This document shows, piece after piece, positions 42,136 to 53,697 of a stretch of 64,000 nucleotides of DNA (the stretch's first letter is position 1; every line of letters starts with the position of its first letter). The translations under genes were made by a program, and so were the position numbers. The stretch covers positions 1 through 64,000 of the forward strand of contig WTXI01000064.1 of NCBI GenBank assembly GCA_022376515.1. The letters run 5' to 3'. This DNA is from Lactifluus volemus (taxonomy: Eukaryota > Basidiomycota > Agaricomycetes > Russulales > Russulaceae). The notes below the pieces were generated by a model. The model was given only the letters and a program-made list of their open reading frames with translations, did no database searches and had not been told where the DNA came from.

Positions 42136-43165
42136 ACGTCGAACATGTGAAGGGCGGCATCCGCACCACGAAGCAACGTAGTGGAGAGTCAATCAGCCTG
42201 TGACGCTGCATGCCCTCACCCGATGGCGGCCCGAATTTCATACCTGCGCACTGCTTGCAGATGAAGATATGGAAGAATATTGCCTCGTGGTAGTCGGAAA
42301 TAAGACCAACTTCATTTCCGATTCGGATGATGCTACTACTGAACAGGATTCCAGCGACGCCAGTGAACGAGAGAGACTGGTTAGTGGTTACCCGCCCGCG
42401 GCGTCAATAGATCTGACGAAGACGAAATGTGTGTACATAACGAACGGAAATTTGAATCTGGATACAACATCTCAGCCAGAGGGTATCACTTCTCTTGGGC
42501 GAGACCATCTCCCGCAGCGGCTGGCACCCACGCTGCTCCGGACCCCGCGGACGGTGATCCCGAAGCCAACATGGATACCTCAGTTCCCACCACCATAATC
42601 CCGCCCCTTACATCCTCGGTTGACCTCGCTTCGCATCACCACAAACGCACATCCAAATCTCACTTGTGCACACTCCCAACTTCAGCTTCGCGGCGCACGG
42701 CGGCACGCTCGGTTTGAACCCACACGGGCTTCACCTCATTCCACATTCCCGCTTCCTCTTTTTCCGATGGCACCCACGCCGAACCATTCGAATCCGCGCT
42801 TCCCCACTCTCGCGCTTCGTCCTCGTCTCCATTCATAATAATAGATCCCGCACGACTCGCTCGCTCTCATCGTTGACGATATCAATATCCACCGCACAGA
42901 CGACCACGCCTGCTTGATACGCCACGGCGCAAGCCCTAGCACGAGGCATGCCGCCTCATCACCCACGGGGACCCAAGTTATCCTTCATTTCGGCTAAAAC
43001 GGGCGCGGGCGACTCGGACGTGTTTTCCTATATCGCAGTGTCATCACGCGCTGAGAATGTGAGGAAACGTGCCGCCAAATGGGGTGAGGAACAGCAGTAC
43101 GGTCAGCCTTGACCAAGCTATGATTGGTCAAAAGGAGACATTTAGAAGGACTTGCTGTTCTTCGT
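42136..43165 (+). pseudogene. Rab copy R4, right part
   Basis: The first 53 bases (42,136-42,188) are an inverted piece of the Rab G3 exon. From 42,189 the normal orientation resumes with QPVTLHALTRW, a VVVGNKTNF variant of G4, the Ser/Pro-rich insertion and SAKTGAGDSDVFSYIA (G5, about 42,990). The tail ETFRRTCCSS plus stop near 43,160 preserves a double-cysteine prenylation site typical of Rab proteins. A stretch after NKTNF (TTEEDALRLIDE in the sister copies) is deleted near 42,340. Confidence 0.72.
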
Positions 43166-43309
43166 GAGGGCTGCAATCTTATTTATGTTGATCCTTTTTC
43201 CTAGGTTGGAACGTTGTTACCGAGTATATGGATATTGTACGTGCACCTCCTAACAGAAAGAACTTGTATAAGAAATGGGATGACCAGATTGATAGCTTCC
43301 TACTAGTGG

Positions 43310-43480
43310 TTGGGCTCGCATCGTGAGTCCGCAAGACTCAGATGTCAGAAAATCAGATGGATCGGACGCTTCGACGACGACGCACAGACCTTCGTCAACT
43401 TTGGCTACTTGTCCTTCTTGCACGAGGATTTTCTTGAGAGTACCTTGATGCGGACTCGTGATCTCCATGTTGGCATGTCA
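43310..43480 (-). pseudogene. E2 lipoyl-domain fragment
   Basis: The minus strand encodes MEITSPHQGTLKKIL and VQEGQVAKVDEGLCVVVEA, the second half of a lipoyl/biotinyl-type domain followed by an acidic linker. The lipoyl-lysine DKA turn is lost upstream. It sits alone between Rab R4 and the F-box F spacer, out of place compared with the other units. Confidence 0.72.
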
Positions 43481-43750
43481 CTCTGCACTTCACAGAGTGA
43501 GTCAAACATGCCAATCGTGGATCGACTAGATACGTTCCCCGTTGATAAAGTGGAAATGTTTCAATGGCCAGAGGGAAAGAGTTCCATACGAACATACTAT
43601 TCGATGGCTTCGCACTTGGCTATGCCCCTAGGATTGAGTGCGAACACGAAGAAAATGTGTGCTCATCCAAACGACGCTTTTTTTTTAGAACCTGCATTTG
43701 TATGTTTACGTAGAACAAAGATGTGCTCGGTCGTGCTCGCTAACTAGCTA
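43481..43750. other. Unassigned stretch
   Basis: About 270 bp not seen elsewhere in the window. A plus-strand frame through it (ending 43,747) contains YYSMASHLAMPLGLSANTKK, but it begins inside the antisense of the E2 fragment and I do not recognise it. Probably foreign or diverged array DNA. Confidence 0.3.
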
Positions 43751-44548
43751 CTAGTACAAATGACCTTGGTAGAAGGGAAGGGATACACTGTATTTGAAAT
43801 GATGATGTGTGAGTGTAAGTGAGGAGGGAAAGGCGATCGCCCGAGGCGCTCAGCCTTAGTCTTCAGGTGGTGCCCGTCTCCGGGGATGGACACATGCTCG
43901 ACGGACGTATTTTTGGTATGGGCGGCACGGGTGATAGCATACAAGAGGACGGATAGTCCCGACAGAGAAAGGCGGGGCTACAACTTCACGCACGCAGCTT
44001 GACATCGACCTGCCACGTCTCCTTTAAATAGGGGACCACGACTTCATCATACGTGTTGTGGCAGATATGTGCTAAAAAAACATACATTTTCGAATACATA
44101 TACGGGAACGGGCCAAGGAGGAGGTATACCATAACACAAACGGGTAAGCTAAGGCAAGTCAGGAACCTTGGGTGGGACGAGGACGTCCCAAGGAAAAGTA
44201 GTGGTAAGGAAAGGAGAACGGGTCGCAACCTAATATAGAACGTGATTCGAGGCGTCGTAAGTAGTTTGAGACAAGAGAAGACAACGAGGTAAAGGATACA
44301 AGGTCAGCGATAGAGAGGAGGGGTAAGTAAACGCAGTGCAACATAGCACTGAGCCGAGGGGGAAAGGGTGGTCGTGGCCGAGGTGGTATTGCGGAGTACA
44401 ATACGGGGCGGAGGGCACGGGTTGATGACACGCGGGTGGTCCAGAATCGTAGTCAGAAACGGAAGATATCGGGATGAGGACAGGAGGAAAGGGAACGGGT
44501 GGAGAGAAGGGAATGCGAAAGACTCCAAGGACAGTGGCTGCACTGGCC
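43751..44548. repeat. Rab-to-F-box2 spacer, diverged (no gene)
   Basis: A diverged version of the spacer seen at 14.2, 28.1 and 51.2 kb, recognisable by ATACATATACGGGAACGGGCCAAGG and the flank word CCTAATATAGAACGTGATTCGAGGC. Confidence 0.5.
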
Positions 44549-46044
44549 TTACGGTGTCCTCACCTGCGGCGGGAGGCGAGAGACAGCTACGGGGTAACCA
44601 CTATGCTGGCGGGCTGTGACGAACGATTGTATGCCTTCGAGTAGTGACGCGGCGGTGTCAAAGTGGCGTAACATAGTATGTGCCACAATGTCAAGGCTGT
44701 GTAGCGAGGGGAATACATCGGTGGCCAATTCTCCCGTGAGCCCTCCTAACACAGCTGCGATAGACTGCTCGAGGTAGGAAGTTATTTGAAGACGCTGGAC
44801 AGAGGGAAATGAGTGAAACAGTTGGAGCCATACCGTCGGATCTATCTCGGTTTCTGGCTGGACGCTCCAAACGTTTTTGTACTCAATGACGAGCGATTCC
44901 ACGCTAGATCGGAAGGACGGAATCTGGCCGCATATCTGTGCCATCGAAAACAATTGCCGATCTAAAGCGTTGCACTTGATATGCCAGAACCAACTCTCAC
45001 CCGCCATATCAGAGGGAAAGAAGACAGCCCGGCCAGTGAAAGGCTCAGGATAGAATATCAAGGTTAGACTGGATGTCCTGAACGAGTCTAGGTGACCAAA
45101 GAACCGAATAGTTTGGGGAATATCAAAATCAAGCTGATTGAAGAAGACTATCTTGAGGAGATCGGACCTGAGTAGAGGTGCATCGATTCGGGCTGCGAGA
45201 ACTTCCAGATACTCGCTGATACCCTGAAACATCAATGAATTAAGAGCGGGGAGAACAGACCGGGTCTGTGGGGGGAGAGGTCGGTTTCTTCGTTTGGGAT
45301 CAGGCGTCGGAGATTCGAATTCGATGGTGAGGTGTTCGAGCTTCGGCAACACGGACAGGGATGTGGCCATTGTCTCGGGTGGGATGTACCCAGAATTAGA
45401 TATATACGAAAGATCAAGAGATGTGAGGTCTCTGGTAGTCAAGAGAAATCGTGGTAACGACGGAAATGAGATTCTCCAGAGCAAGAGATGTTGTAAGCGC
45501 GAGGCGGATCCATTCAAGAATGTGTCGGAAACAGGTAACGCATCAGAAGAGTCAAGAAAAAGAAAAGTCAATTCCGGAAATGGCTCCTGCATCACCGTCG
45601 CTATTCGTTCCCATAAACCATCCCGGGTTAGTGGATTTTTGATAGTAATTCTCTGTACTCGATCACGATGCTCCAATGCGTCAATGACGTTTTCGAATTC
45701 GTTCTCGCCCGACCATTTCAAGTCAATCTTGACTACGAGAGGAAGTGTTGGCCAAATATCGAGCAGTTTCATCACTAGCGTTTTTGGTTTGCAAAAAAGT
45801 TGCAATTTGAGACGGAGTGGTGATGCAAAAATGATGAATCGCCATCTTCGGCATACATGCACCAGCCTGGGCCAATTCAAATGCCACTTATGATATGGCT
45901 TGGAGACTCGGACTTGATCGAATATTTCTAGCAGGACATCGTCTGGGATCGATTCGATGGACACTCGTTCGAACACTAGACCTGGATGGTACAACTCAGC
46001 AATCATTGATGCGACCCTAGACGAATCCTACCTGGTCCATCCAT
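44549..46044 (-). CDS. F-box copy F (group 2): F-box/leucine-rich repeat-like protein
   Basis: The long frame encodes FERVSIESIPDDVLLEIFDQ, LVHVCRRWRFIIFASP and KLLDIWPTLPLVVK. Leucine-rich segments follow (TFLNGSASRLQHLLLWRISFPSL, GYIPPETMATSLSVLPKLEHL), then GIQSFVTARQHSGYPVAVSRL. A 50-nt intron (45,982-46,031, ending CCATCCAG) is conserved in position, but the first exon is shortened. The only in-frame ATG (46,042-46,044) gives MDGPG instead of the MPMDDSSIGSN...RRRKE head of the sisters. Translation could otherwise start at the ATG at 46,004-46,006. The most diverged group-2 member, without stops. Confidence 0.8.
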
Positions 46045-46320
46045 AAACGATTCCCATCAAAAACGTATCAGGGAATGACGAGCGTGCGATACTATTGTGA
46101 AAGGGGCGCAGTCAACGTGGCGCCTAATTGGATATTCTAAGTACTTACAATTTTGGTCATCGACTGTACGCATACTCGGTAGGGTCAATTGATAGTACAA
46201 CTCTAACCTTTAATCCATACTTCCAAAATTTTGATTAATTTTATTGACTACAGATTATCACCGGCAGTGATAACGACTGTCGCGAACACGACGAAACATT
46301 TTTGTGTTTGTGAAATGTCT
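46045..46320. other. Short divergent flank (no gene)
   Basis: Contains a reduced group-2 5' flank and an AT-rich stretch. No supported feature. Confidence 0.35.
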
Positions 46321-47690
46321 CGTCCTCGCACTTACCCGCTCTGGCTGTTCAACATACCCCAATCACGTCTCCACAAACGCAGCCAACTCCGCGCCCTCCA
46401 CGACCCTATGGTCCGCCGACCAGCTGATGCCCAACTTGAGCCTTCACTCTCCTTTCATCGCCCCGGTCGACATCCCACACACAGCGCGCCCGTCCTAGAG
46501 CGACGATCGCGGCCGTGATGCTGCCGCCAGGTACCCGCACGTGCATCGCGCGCTATCTGTCCCTGACTGCACCAACATCACTCACCGTGAGCGTGGTACC
46601 TGCCTTCCGAGATACGCGAGTTGCTTAAGGGCTGAGGCCAGGCTGTACACAGAGTGCGCGTCCACGGCACGGATGGTCGGTGTATATAGCCCCGTCAGTG
46701 TTGACAGTGCTATATTGACAGAAATACGTTGCCTTAGAAAGGGTCTTGAGAAGGATGGGGAGATAAGTTAACTTGGCATAGGTGCCTGATGTGGGTGGAG
46801 TAGTAGCCAGCAGCGCGGGGAAGAAGGATGATGGGGAGAAAGGAGGTACGGCCGATGGTTCTCGTGGTGAAAGGTAATGATGGTGTATGTTTGGATTAAG
46901 GATGGGAAGTATTTCATGCAATTGAGGTCAGATCCAGTGACGTTGAGTACCTAGGTGCTCGTCAGCAATGCAGTCGGAGAAGGGGTTACCAACAAATGAG
47001 GGATTTCCGAGCACTGTGAACATCGTGCATGAGATGAATGACAACACTGGAATAAAGATAAATGTATGCACCTTTTCCATTGCTTTCCATATCCCGTTCC
47101 GCGTCCGTCCTAGCTCGACGACGACATCCTCTTCTGCTCAGAGAGAAGTTGTCGCGCCAGGCGGTTGCTCACTAACAGACTTCCTACTTGCGAGATGGCG
47201 TTCTATATCCTCTTGTTCGACGCGCCCATATTTCCCACTTCCTCGAAAGCAACGCAATATCCACGGCACACTTTCGTGCAAAGTTGCGTAGGGCATCCAC
47301 CTTCTTGGCCTCGGACTTGACTGTCATCGCCGACCCTGACGCCGACACGGTCGATTCCGGAGGAGGGCAGGTTATTTGGATCTAGTGGATGATATCTTTT
47401 CCGACGCGATCTGCGGCTCGAAGACACCGGCTTGATTCCGGGTTCCCTGGAGCGACGCGTTCCTCTTGTGGCATAAGCGCGCCCATGGTTGGGCTCGCAT
47501 CTGAGTCTGGGGGCTCAAATGTTAGAACATCAGACGAATCGGACGCGACCTCAATGATGCACAGACCTTCGCCAACCTTGACTACCTGCCCTTTCTTGCA
47601 CTGGGATTTCCTTGAGAGTCACTGCATACGGACGACTGATCTCCACGCTGGCCTTGTGAAAATGCATCGCGCTCAGCGGAAGTGGCTCAT
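46321..47690 (-). pseudogene. E2 copy 2: the most complete DBT-like copy, still degenerate
   Basis: From right to left the minus strand gives a lipoyl domain (HKASVEI, then KGQVVKVGEGLCIIEVAS, about 47,560-47,680), a linker, and a subunit-binding domain (VDALRNFARKCAVDIALLS, about 47,230-47,290). A catalytic domain follows: VVELGRTRNGIWKAMEK near 47,075-47,130, KLTYLPILLKTLSKA near 46,735-46,790, LTVSDVGAV near 46,570-46,600 and SWSADHRVVEGAEL, frame-broken, near 46,390-46,430. KASVEITS is characteristic of branched-chain (DBT) rather than pyruvate E2s. At least four frame changes and one probable intron make it a pseudogene. It stands divergent to F-box G. Confidence 0.78.
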
Positions 47691-48008
47691 GGAACAGGTT
47701 GAAAAGTCGCCAAGAGTTACCCGCCAAATAAAGGCTGAGCCGAGCTCTTTTCCTAGATGGCGACGACGGCTAGGATGAATCGGATTAGAAAAACCAAGAC
47801 GGTCGTGACGTCAACATGCTCTGTTCTAAGGATGACGGCCAAATGGAGCAGCATGCAGTGGCATCTCACGTTCAATAACACTGTCCACGTGGTCCAATGC
47901 CACACGCGTGACCTTCAACGCCGTGCTTGGGCCGAGGAAACCGGCCAGGGGCCAGGACAGGAGAACATACCCGAAACGGTTTCCCTCTAGTCAACCTCTT
48001 TGACACAA
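47691..48008. other. Intergenic region between E2 copy 2 and F-box G
   Basis: Short divergent promoter-side region shared with 9,690-9,850 (CACGTTCAA, ACTGTCCACGTGGTCCAATGCC). No gene supported. Confidence 0.5.
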
Positions 48009-49486
48009 ATGGATGGCCTTTCCATCATAGGCTCAAACAGCCAAAATGTTGTTGCACGCCAGTGGGAGGAATTGCTGATTCAACAAGAACCAAGTAAGAC
48101 TCATCAGGAACAACCGTGACCATATCGATTACTGAGTATGGTCTAGGACAGGAGTTCCAACGAGTAACAATCGGATCTCTCCCAGACAATGTCCTTCTAG
48201 ATATATTTGATTTTCATCAAGACTCCATCAATGAACGTCCATGGGATTGGGAGGATCTAGTGCACGTATGCCGAAGATGGCGATTCATCATTTTCGAATC
48301 GCCTGTCCGTCTCAATCTGCAGCTTTTTTGCACGAAGAACTCGCCCATGAGGAAGTTGTTGGATGTCTGGCCGCCATTTCCTCTCATCATCCGATTAGAT
48401 TACATCTATTCCTATCCGGTATGGGACTGGGAGGGCATCAACTTGACGAACAACCTCGCTGCCGCATTGGAGCATCGTGATCGCGTACACGAAATTCGAG
48501 TTCATACCTTCAATGCACCGGATCGTGTATGTGAACAAATTATCACGGAAATGGAGAAACCATTTCCAGCATTGAGATCTCTTTCATTTGGGTCAGATGA
48601 TGAGATTCTCTCTGAGCTAGATACGCTCTTGAATGGATCCGCCCCTTGTCTACAAGATCTCACTCTTTTGGGAATCTCATCTCCGTCATTGGCACGACTC
48701 CTCTCGTCTACAAGCGACCTCACATCTCTTAATCTTTACTATATAACTAATTCTGGATACATCTCACCCGAGACAATGGCCACATCGTTGTCTGCGCTGC
48801 CAAAGCTCGAATGCCTTGTCATCATTTTCGAATTCCCGATACCACATCCCGAACGACGAAACCGAGCCCCGACTCGGTTTATTCTCCCCGCACTCACAAA
48901 GCTCGAATTCGAAGGTTTAAGCGAGTACTTGGAAGTCCTCGCTGCCCGATTCGATGCCCCACTACTCGATGAATTCTTGATAACATTCTTTGATCAACCT
49001 CAAGTTGTCTTTGACATCCCGCAAACCGGTCGGTTCTTTAGTAGTTACCTGGACTCATTCAAGCCACTCGGTCTAGATATAACCTTGACATTCAGATCGT
49101 GGGACTGTGCCTCTATCGGAGTCTCTTTTACCTCAATTGCAACAACTCATTCCGCGTTTTGTCCAAGTCACTTGTGGAAAATCATGTGCAAAGATTTGGA
49201 TCATCAAGTCATTTCTGTAGCACAGATATGCGGCCAGATTCCGTCCTTCCGCTCCAGCGTGAAGTCACTCATCATTAAATACCACCAGAGACTCATCGAC
49301 CCGGACGACCTCAATCGCACGCTATGGCTCCAACTTTTTCGCTTATTCCCCTCTGTCCAGTTTCTTCACATACCTTTCGTGCTACTGCAGTACATCGGAT
49401 CTGGGTCAGAAAGGTCCGGGGAAGAATCGCTGACAGCTGCCGCTGAAGTATTTCCCTCGCTACGCGGCATTTTCCCTTATGGCTAA
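48009..49486 (+). pseudogene. F-box copy G (group 1), C-terminally truncated by a stop
   Basis: Exon 1 (48,009-48,093, MDGLSIIGSNSQNVVARQ) joins over a 53-nt intron (48,094-48,146, GTAAGA...GTCTAG) in phase 1 to the frame with VTIGSLPDNVLLDIFDFH, DLVHVCRRWRFIIFESP and KLLDVWPPFPLIIR, then the leucine-rich part. The frame stops at 49,484-49,486 after LRGIFPYG, about 35 residues before the normal end. The missing tail is recognisable downstream with a second TAA (PN-stop-SFVADRQRS, to about 49,572). The F-box part is intact, so a shortened protein is possible. Confidence 0.75.
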
Positions 49487-49929
49487 GAGGACGAGACTGT
49501 GCAACAGCCCAACTAATCGTTCGTCGCAGACCGCCAGCGCTCTGATCGTACTGTAGCTGTCTCTCGCATTTAAAAACTAGATTGAGATAATTAGGGTCTA
49601 CCGCACCTGCTCTCGTATGCTTCTTTCCACCCGTTCCCTGTCCTTCCAGTCGTCCAGGTATCTTCCATGTCCTGACCACGATCTTGGACCACCGCGCCTG
49701 TGCTTCAGAACTTCTTATGTTCCTCTTTATCGTAGATTCTGTCGTTTCTCTTTTGTGCCAGTAATAGCCTGCGTTGTTTCTGATTCCCTGATATCCGCTA
49801 CGTTGATAGCACTACGTTTGCATTTGCACTGAATGCGCTACTACGTACATCAACAAATTATAGCTAGAACTAGCTAGAACTTGCAATGTCACACGGTATT
49901 CAAAGATTGTAGCTAGGCACTCGTCAGCA
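49487..49929. repeat. F-box G 3' flank (no gene)
   Basis: Matches the group-1 3' flank of copies A, B and I, shortened in the middle. Confidence 0.5.
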
Positions 49930-51125
49930 AGCTTGAATGACGCGGCAGCCCTCCCACCCCACTCCCATCCCTCAAATGATGCACTGACAACAGTGACTAC
50001 GAGTGGACAACAAAAGTATGTCTCTGGTCACTTTTCGACAACTATTGGTACCGATTTCATCTCCAAAATGCTACCTCATCACACCAATCCAGACAGGGTT
50101 CCACGGTTCCTCCCTCTTTGTTTATTGTGTCCTCTGAGTCGCGCCGCGGCGCTGGCTGCGCACCACCGTGACTCAGACTACTACTACAGGATACCGCCGG
50201 CCAAGAACGCTTCTCCTCCCCATTCTCAACTACATATTTTTCGTGGGGTGCATGCCGCCCTTCTCATGTTCGACGTCAATCAGCCTGCGACGCTGCATTC
50301 ATCGATGAGCTCGTTCCGCCCTCGGATACGTGATCCACTAGCCGCAGTCCAGCAACGCAAGTGGACGAGAGAGAGACTGGTTACCTGCCCACGTCATCGA
50401 TGGAACTGATGACGACGACGAAATGTGAGTACATACGAACGGAAATTTGAGTCTGGATACAACATCTCAGTCAGAGGGTATCACTTCTCTTGGACCAGAC
50501 CAGCTCCCGCAGCGGCTGGCACCCACGCTACCCCGGACGCCACCGACGGCGATCCCGAAGCCGACATGGATCCCACCATCATGATCCCACCCCGCACATC
50601 CTCGATCGACCTCGCTTCGCATCATCACAAACGCACATCCACATCCAAGCGCAAACACCCAACCCAGCTTTGTGACGCACGGCTCGACCCGCTTCCTCCT
50701 TTTCCGATGGCACCCACACCGAGCCATTCGAATCCGCGCTCTCCTTCCCACTCTCGCGTTCTCGCTCCTCTTCTTCCTCTCCGTTGTTACACGCTCACAA
50801 TAGATCACGCACGACTCGGAGACACTCGCTCTCGTCTTCGACGATATCGATATCGACCACACCCACGATCACGGCCTCGGCGATACGCCACGGTGCAAGC
50901 CCTTGCACGAGCCATGCCACCTTGTCCCCCGCGAGGACCCAAGTTATTCTTCACTTCGGCTAAGACAGGCGCGGGCGTCTCGGGCGTGTTTGCCTACCTC
51001 GCACAGCGTGTCCTCACGCGGAAACGCAGGCAGAGCCACCGACTGGGGTGAGGAAGGGCAGTACAGTCGGTCTTGATCAAGCTATGATCGGGCAAAAGAG
51101 GATATCTGGAAGTACTTGCTGTTTC
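49930..51125 (+). pseudogene. Rab copy R5
   Basis: A non-chimeric copy with the switch I exon YVSGHFSTTIGTDFIS (about 50,015-50,065). G3 is disrupted in frame (GATACCGCCGGCCAAGAACG near 50,190), then DVNQPATLHS. The G4 region with NKTD is deleted between about 50,300 and 50,310. The Ser/Pro-rich insertion and SAKTGAGVSGVFAYLAQRV (50,960 onward) are kept in a 208-residue frame. No P-loop exon is visible upstream. Confidence 0.7.
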
Positions 51126-52108
51126 TACGTGCAACCTTATCTATGTCGATCCTTTTTCATAGGTTGGAATGTTGTTGCCAAGTATATGGATATTGTACGT
51201 GCACTTCCTAACAGAACAAGTTGTGTAAGAAATGGAAATGCTTAGATTGATAGCTTCCTACTTACAGTACTACTTTCTACCTTATCCTTGACATGTCGAC
51301 AGCCCGTGTCTCACTGCCTCTGCTTTACGTGCAAAGTATTGGCCAGCCGTTCCTAATCGATGAGTTCCAGGTTCGTGAGCTTTACCAGAACGTCGCAGAC
51401 TGTACATTACATATCGGCAATGCCATGACAGTGAAACTGCGGTATCGGGACGTCCAAACGGAGCGTGTTTTTGATATTGGAAGTAATCATACGATGGGCT
51501 GCACAGCCGATAGCATACAAGAGGAGAGACGGAACTACAGAGAAAGTCGGGACCAATACTTTGCGGGTGCAGCATGGTAGCTACCCATCTCCAGTCCTGT
51601 AAATACGAGGACCGCGTCTTCTTCGTCATATGTGTTGCGGAATATAAGTGTAGACTTGAAAAACAACAACAACATACATTTAGAATGTATAGACGGGGAA
51701 CAGGCCAAGGAAGGGGATACCATAGCACAAACGAGTAAGCTAGGACGAGGTGCAAGTCAGGAACGAAACTAACCAACTCGGTGGGACAACGAACGAACGG
51801 CAAGTAAAAGTAGTGGCAAGGAAACGAGAATGAGTCGCAACCTAATATAGAACGCGATTCGAGGCATGGTATGTAGTCTGAGACAGGAGATAAACGACAC
51901 AGAGGGGCCAGCGATAGAGAGGAGGGGGAATAAACGCAACACAGGCCAGTGCAATATAACACTGAGCCTCGGCATAAATGGTGGTGTGAGCGAAGTGGCA
52001 TTGTGGAGTACGGGACGAGGACAGATGGTGGAAGGAGGAAGGAGGAAAGGGGACGAGAGGGAAGAAGCTATGCGAAAAACTCCAAGGACAATGACTGCGC
52101 TGGTGTCC
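51126..52108. repeat. Rab-to-F-box2 spacer with one open stretch
   Basis: Same spacer as at 14.2 kb. A plus-strand frame at 51,293-51,580 (FQVRELYQNVADC, GNAMTVKLRYRDVQTERVF) is open here but interrupted in the copies at 14.3, 28.3, 33.4 and 63.1 kb. It may be a decayed exon or 3' UTR. I do not recognise it. Confidence 0.45.
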
Positions 52109-53697
52109 TTACTCGCTGGGGCGAGAGAGGGCTACAGGACGACCGCTATGCTGGCGGGCTGCGACAAATAATTGTATGCCTTGTGGCACAGCTTCAGCGG
52201 GTTTTGGGTCATAATCTCCAACCACAATAGAAAGGCTGTGTAGCGAGGGGAATACTTCGGCGGCTGATTCTCCTGTGAGCCCTTCTAACGCAGCTGCGAT
52301 GGAATGCTCTAGCATGGCGGATATTTGAAGACTCTGGACAGAGGGAAATGATTGAAAGAGTTGGAACCATACCGTCGGATCTATATCGATTTCTGGTTCT
52401 TCGCCCCAATAGCAGCACTCGATGACGAGCGATTCCACGCTAGATCGGAAGGACAGAATCTGGCTGCATATTTGTGCCATTGAAAACACTTGCCAATCTA
52501 AAGGCTCGCACATGATATGCCACGAGCAACTCTGATCCATCACCCTTGCGTATTGATTGGGCAGCATATCAGATGGAAAGAAGATAGCCTCGAAGGAGGA
52601 CAAGCACTCGAAAGATTCCGCATTAATCATCAAGGTTAGACTGGATGTCCCGAATGAGTCTAGATGATCAAAGAACCGAATAGTTTGGGGAATATCAAAC
52701 ACGAGTTGATTGAAGAAGACTATCCTGAGGCGATCGAACCTGAGTAGAGGTGCATCTATTCGGGCCGCGAGAACTTCCAGGTACTCGCTAACCCCTTTAA
52801 AATGCAACCCAGTGAGAGCGGGGAGAACAGACCGGGTCTGTGGCGGGACAGGTCGGTTTCTCCGTTTGGGTTGAGGCGTCGGAAATAGGTAGTCGATGGT
52901 GAGGTATTCGAGCCTCGGCAACACGGAAAGGGATGTAGCCATTGTCTCGGGTGAGATGTACCCAGAATTAGTCATTTCGTAAAGAACAAGAGATGTGAGG
53001 TCTCTTGTAGACAAGAGGAGTCGTGAAAGCGACGGAAATGAGATTTCCCGGAGAAAGAGATGTTGTAAACGCGGGGCTGATCCATTCAAGAATGTGTTAG
53101 GAAGGGGTAACACATCATGATCTGAATTAAGGGAAAGAGATGTCAATTCCGGAAACGGCTCCTGCATCGCCATCGCCATTGATTTACATAAAGAATCCAG
53201 GGCTAGTGGATCAAAGATATCAATATCAATATCAATTTCTTGTACGCGATCACGATGCTCCAATGCGGCAATGAGGTTGTCGATTTTGTCCTCACTTGAC
53301 AATTGGGTTTGGACTACAAGAGGAAATGTTGGCCAAATATCAAGCAGTTTCCTCACTGGCGTTTTTGATCCACAAATCAGTTGCAATTTGAGACGGAGTG
53401 GTGATGCAAAAATGACGAATCGCCATCTTCGGCATACATGCGCCATCTTGGGCCAATCTAAATGCCATCTCCATCGACAATCAACGGAGAATTGATAGAA
53501 TATTTCTAGCAGGACGTCGTCTGGGATCGATCCGATGGACACTCGTTGGAGCACGTGACCTGCGCGATACAACTCAGAAATCGTTGCAGTGGTCCTAGAC
53601 GAGCCCTACCTGGTCCTGATTGAATAAACAATTCCTTGCGGCGACGTGCAACTCGCTTTACTCTATTCGAGCCTATGAAGCTGTCATCCATCGGCAT
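52109..53697 (-). CDS. F-box copy H (group 2): F-box/leucine-rich repeat-like protein
   Basis: Exon 1 (53,610-53,697, MPMDDSFIGSNRVKRVARRRKE) and a 50-nt intron (53,560-53,609, phase 1) lead to GHVLQRVSIGSIPDDVLLEIFYQ, KMAHVCRRWRFVIFASP and KLLDIWPTFPLVVQ. Leucine-rich segments follow (PNTFLNGSAPRLQHLFLREISF, GYISPETMATSLSVLPRLEYL), and the end is AARQHSGRPVALSRPSE. The splice is needed for frame. There are no stops. Close to copies C, D and E; variable residues cluster between the repeats. Confidence 0.86.

Noticed and set aside
43310..43747. A 145-codon plus-strand frame
   Set aside because: Its first half is antisense to the E2 lipoyl fragment. The second half is unrecognised and seen once, so it is not called as a gene.
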